A stretch of 54,541 nt of DNA from contig DATJOJ010000006.1 in assembly GCA_035507035.1 (NCBI GenBank), positions 1-54,541 on the forward strand. The letters run 5' to 3'. Shown here in pieces: positions 51,567 through 54,541 of this stretch (its first letter is position 1; the number at the start of each line of letters is the position of its first letter). This DNA comes from DATJOJ01 sp035507035. Its GTDB lineage: Bacteria > Acidobacteriota > Terriglobia > Terriglobales > Acidobacteriaceae. The notes under the pieces were generated by a model. The model searched no databases, was not told the DNA's origin, and saw nothing but the letters and a program-made list of their open reading frames with translations. Both the position numbers and the translations under genes were made by a program.

Positions 51567-53009
51567 ATGGCCGAATCTCCCATTACTGCGCGCAATCAGG
51601 ACTTCGCGACCTGGTACCAGGATGTCGTTTTACAAGGCGATATGGCCGAGCCAGCTGAAATCGTGAAGGGCTGCATGGTCATCAAGGCCAATGGCTACGC
51701 TGTCTGGGAGTTATTGCAGCGCGAGCTCGACAATCGCTTCAAAGCCACCGGACATCAGAACATGTATTTTCCTCTGCTGATTCCCGAAAGCTTTCTCCAC
51801 AAAGAAGCAGAGCACGTTGAGGGCTTTTCTCCAGAACTGGCGGTGGTCACCCTGGCCGGCGGCAAGCAACTTGATGAACCTTACGTGATTCGGCCCACCT
51901 CCGAAACCATCATAGGTCACTTCTTCGCGAAGTGGATTAAGAGCTGGCGCGATTTACCGCTAATGATCAATCAGTGGGCCAACGTGCTTCGCTGGGAACT
52001 GCGCACCCGCATGTTTTTGCGGACAACCGAGTTCTTATGGCAGGAGGGCCACACCGCGCACTCTAATCATGAAGAGGCTGTGGAAGAAGTGCGCCGAATG
52101 CTGAACGTCTACGCCGAGGTTGCTGAGGACGTAATGGCGATGCCGGTGATTAAAGGCGTGAAGACGCAGGCGGAGAAATTCGCCGGCGCATTGCAGAGTT
52201 ATTCCATAGAAGCCATGATGCAAAACGGTTTCGCATTGCAAGCCGGCACCAGCCATGATCTCGGGCAAAATTTTGGCAAAGCCTTCGGTGTCCAATTCCA
52301 GAACCAGACGGGCCAGCTCGATTATGTTTGGCAGACGAGTTGGGGTGCGAGCACCCGCCTGATCGGTGGGCTGATCATGACCCACTCCGATGACAAGGGT
52401 CTGGTGCTGCCTCCGAAACTTGCGCCGATTAAAGCCGTGATCGTTCCCATTTATCGCAAGGACGGTGAGCGAGCGCCGGTTCTCGAAGCCGCGCATCGTT
52501 TAGCAACTGACATTGGCGCGAAAGTGGACGATCGCGAGGGCCAGACTCCCGGCGCCAAGTTCTTCTATTGGGAGCGCCGTGGCGTGCCGGTGGTATTTGA
52601 ACTCGGCCCAAGGGATCTTGCTTCGGGCAGCATCGTGTTGAAGCGGCGAGACGCCGGGGAGAAGCAATCGATATCGGTAACGGACGTTGCCGAAAAGCTG
52701 CCTGCGGTTCTAGGTGAAATGCAAAACAGCATGTTTCGTGCGGCCCAGGAACGCATCAAGGCGAATACAGTTCTTGCTAGTTCCATCGACGAGGTGGAAT
52801 CAATCCTCAACGATGTCACCGCCGAAAAGGGTGGGGGGAAGTTCGTGATGGCACATGTGAAAGATGACCCACGCTGCGACCAGCGCGTAAAGGCCTTCAA
52901 AGCCACAATCCGCTGTATCCCTCTGGCAGACGAATACGACGGTCCAGGAAGGTGCATCATCACCGGTGAAGAAGTCGAGCGGCGAGCCGTGATCGCGAAA
53001 GCCTACTAG
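51567..53009 (+). CDS. proS: Prolyl-tRNA synthetase, archaeal/eukaryotic type
   Basis: Class II synthetase of 480 aa charging tRNA-Pro. It is the short archaeal/eukaryotic-like type, without the bacterial editing insertion. It opens with ITARNQDFATWYQDVVLQ, has YFPLLIPESFLHKEAEHVEGF, motif 2 region WELRTRMFLRTTEFLWQEGHTAH and QTSWGASTRLIGGLIMTH with the motif 3 arginine. The C-terminal zinc-like domain ends in AKAY, the terminal tyrosine typical of this type. A number of bacterial lineages carry this form. It is a single transcription unit by appearance. Confidence 0.95.
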   Translation: MAESPITARNQDFATWYQDVVLQGDMAEPAEIVKGCMVIKANGYAVWELLQRELDNRFKATGHQNMYFPLLIPESFLHKEAEHVEGFSPELAVVTLAGGKQLDEPYVIRPTSETIIGHFFAKWIKSWRDLPLMINQWANVLRWELRTRMFLRTTEFLWQEGHTAHSNHEEAVEEVRRMLNVYAEVAEDVMAMPVIKGVKTQAEKFAGALQSYSIEAMMQNGFALQAGTSHDLGQNFGKAFGVQFQNQTGQLDYVWQTSWGASTRLIGGLIMTHSDDKGLVLPPKLAPIKAVIVPIYRKDGERAPVLEAAHRLATDIGAKVDDREGQTPGAKFFYWERRGVPVVFELGPRDLASGSIVLKRRDAGEKQSISVTDVAEKLPAVLGEMQNSMFRAAQERIKANTVLASSIDEVESILNDVTAEKGGGKFVMAHVKDDPRCDQRVKAFKATIRCIPLADEYDGPGRCIITGEEVERRAVIAKAY

Positions 53010-53183
53010 CCGTCGAAGCAGGTGAAGGTAGTTCCCGTTACCCCAAAAGTGGTAGCGTTTGCCATTCCTCCAGCGGTAAGGAAAAAGCTGCATATCGCGG
53101 GATGCAGATTCCTCTCAATCAATCGCATAGTAAGTTCAGCAAGAACGAGATTCTTACGAGTTGGACGATTGCGGGAGGAAATA

Positions 53184-54541
53184 ATGCTGGAAAACGAATT
53201 CACTTCCTACGAGCAGGGACAAATTCCGGTCATGGATGTCGGGGAACTCGACCGGTTGCTGACGGACCATTCATCCGTTTGCGGGCATGCTCGTCAGATC
53301 GAGCAGATTATGAACGTTGTTCCGCAGCACATGTTCATCCTTGAAGCTGACGGCACATTGTCTTTTGCCAACCGCGCGGCGCGAGAATATCTCGGTCCCA
53401 TCGAGGTGCTTTGTCTAAACGAACGGCTGGCCGCAATCATTCATCCCGAGGATCTCACTTCTCTTTCAGGTAGTTACCGCGACGCGTTCGCTCACGGGAT
53501 TGCAGTCGAAGCCGAAGCGCGCGTGCGAGATAAAGACGGCCAATACCGCTGGTTTCTACACCATCTCTTGCCGCTGCGCGATGAACAGGAGCAAATCGTC
53601 CGTTGGTGCGGAACGCGAATCGATATCGAGGCGCTCAGAGGGTCGGAGGGCTCAGCGCAACGCGAGAACCTGGCGCTTCGCGAAGAGATCGACACGGTTT
53701 CGATGTTCGAAGAGATCGTAGGAACGTCTCCGCTTCTCAAGGCAGTGCTGGAGCGGGTCGCTAGGGTCGCTCGAACCGACTCGACTGTGCTTATCACCGG
53801 AGAAACCGGAACCGGGAAAGAGCTAATCGCTCGCGCCATTCATAAGCGTTCCGATCGCGCCAAGGGGCCGTTCGTCAGCGTCAACTGCGCGGCCATCCCC
53901 CGAGATTTGATCGCCTCGGAATTATTCGGTCACGAGAGAGGCGCATTCACCGGTGCGTTGCAGCGCCGCCTCGGGCGTTTTGAAATGGCCGAAGGAGGCA
54001 CTCTGTTTCTGGATGAGATCGGCGAGTTGCCGGCAGAAACCCAAGTCGCCCTGCTCCGAATTCTGCAAGAGAGAGAATTCCAGCGGGTCGGTGGTAACCA
54101 GACGATCAAAACCAATGTTCGCGTGATCGCGGCTACGCATCGCGATTTGCCCGCCCTGATCGAAGCCGGGAGCTTCCGCAGTGATCTCTTCTACCGCATC
54201 AACGTCTTTCCGCTTGAGATGCCCGCCTTGCGTGAAAGAAAAGAAGACATTCGGCTTTTGGTCGAATATTTTATTCACCGCTACGCCAGCAAAGCTGGCA
54301 AGAATATCACGCGTATCGACCGCAAAAGCCTGGATCGCTTGGAGTCGTATCCCTGGCCAGGGAATATTCGAGAGTTGCAGAACGTGATCGAGCGGTCAGT
54401 CATTTTGTGTGACACTGAGACGTTCTCAGTCGACGAGAGCTGGTTAAGCCGCCAAAGCAAGTCAAGTCAGCCGCTGCAACAGGAGATGATTTCCACGGAG
54501 AAAGAGCTCATCGAAGCTGCACTCGCAGAATGTAAAGGCCG
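53184..54541 (+). CDS. PAS-domain sigma-54-dependent transcriptional activator (truncated by window end)
   Basis: The frame runs from ATG 53184, with GGGAGGAA seven to ten bases upstream, to the window edge without a stop, giving 452 codons. Residues about 40-160 form a PAS domain (MFILEADGTLSFANRAAREY; DKDGQYRWFLHHLLPLRDE). The AAA+ domain has Walker A GETGTGKE at 206-213, the sigma-54 contact loop GAFTGA at 253-258 and Walker B LFLDEIGEL. The sequence stops in what should be the Fis-type DNA-binding helix (STEKELIEAALAECKG). It probably activates a sigma-54 promoter in response to a signal read by PAS. Target genes are not visible. Confidence 0.92.
   Translation, partial: MLENEFTSYEQGQIPVMDVGELDRLLTDHSSVCGHARQIEQIMNVVPQHMFILEADGTLSFANRAAREYLGPIEVLCLNERLAAIIHPEDLTSLSGSYRDAFAHGIAVEAEARVRDKDGQYRWFLHHLLPLRDEQEQIVRWCGTRIDIEALRGSEGSAQRENLALREEIDTVSMFEEIVGTSPLLKAVLERVARVARTDSTVLITGETGTGKELIARAIHKRSDRAKGPFVSVNCAAIPRDLIASELFGHERGAFTGALQRRLGRFEMAEGGTLFLDEIGELPAETQVALLRILQEREFQRVGGNQTIKTNVRVIAATHRDLPALIEAGSFRSDLFYRINVFPLEMPALRERKEDIRLLVEYFIHRYASKAGKNITRIDRKSLDRLESYPWPGNIRELQNVIERSVILCDTETFSVDESWLSRQSKSSQPLQQEMISTEKELIEAALAECKG

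Noticed and set aside
53010..53183. Sigma-54 promoter before the activator gene
   Set aside because: The GG...GC spacing at about 53051-53063 is eight bases instead of ten, so it does not match the -24/-12 signature.

Overview
The window looks like chromosomal DNA from a Gram-negative member of the Acidobacteriota (Terriglobia/Koribacter-like soil lineage). This is inferred from gene content and not from a marker tree. The clues are two tandem VWFA proteins of the kind typical of Acidobacteria, an RND/TolC envelope, many small secreted proteins of unknown function, an archaeal-type prolyl-tRNA synthetase, Ku and a GC-rich sequence. I found no rRNA, CRISPR array, transposase or recognisable integrase gene.

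Layout. 0.1-9 kb: PQQ/cytochrome dehydrogenase, thiolase, rlmB, a catalytically degenerate M1-type peptidase, a beta-CASP nuclease, an unknown helical protein and a CoA-binding protein. 9-16.2 kb: a GAF-SpoIIE phosphatase with a cysteine cluster, rarA, a second SpoU methyltransferase, the tsaC/YdcF pair, a DinB/YfiT protein, a cyclase-family hydrolase and a DUF92 membrane protein. 16.4-20.7 kb: ku, a YncE-like beta-propeller lipoprotein, guaA and a small membrane protein. 20.7-26.1 kb: a minus-strand run DUF1015 > AMIN/Amidase_3 > GerMN > rph > LacD-type aldolase, closed by a strong hairpin terminator. 26.2-35.1 kb: tandem VWFA proteins behind a structured leader, cysK and a trans-sulfuration enzyme separated by a large imperfect palindrome, cutA, an FtsB-like protein, a zinc dehydrogenase, a lone thiG and an HTH-TOBE regulator. 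35.1-43 kb: an efflux operon (adaptor, RND pump, small secreted protein, TolC) preceded by an RraA-like gene.

43-47 kb is the most unusual part. A complete tRNA-Arg(ACG) lies on the minus strand at 46900-46976. Its 3' half is repeated exactly (45 bp, starting at the anticodon) at 44047-44091. The 2.8 kb between the copies therefore looks like a tRNA-targeted mini-island. It carries one compact operon of three overlapping genes: two proteins I cannot assign and a ComEC-like metallo-beta-lactamase-fold hydrolase. No integrase is present, so it would be a non-autonomous or decayed element, or a cargo cassette. A function in defence or conflict is plausible but is inference only.

47-51.4 kb holds a surface-protein locus. 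A class D-like sortase, a STAS protein and a glycine-zipper protein lie in one overlapping minus-strand operon. Divergent from it is a secreted protein ending in an LPATG sorting signal, followed by two more secreted proteins. A sortase with an adjacent substrate is unusual in a diderm. The window ends with proS and the first 452 codons of a PAS/sigma-54 activator that runs off the edge.
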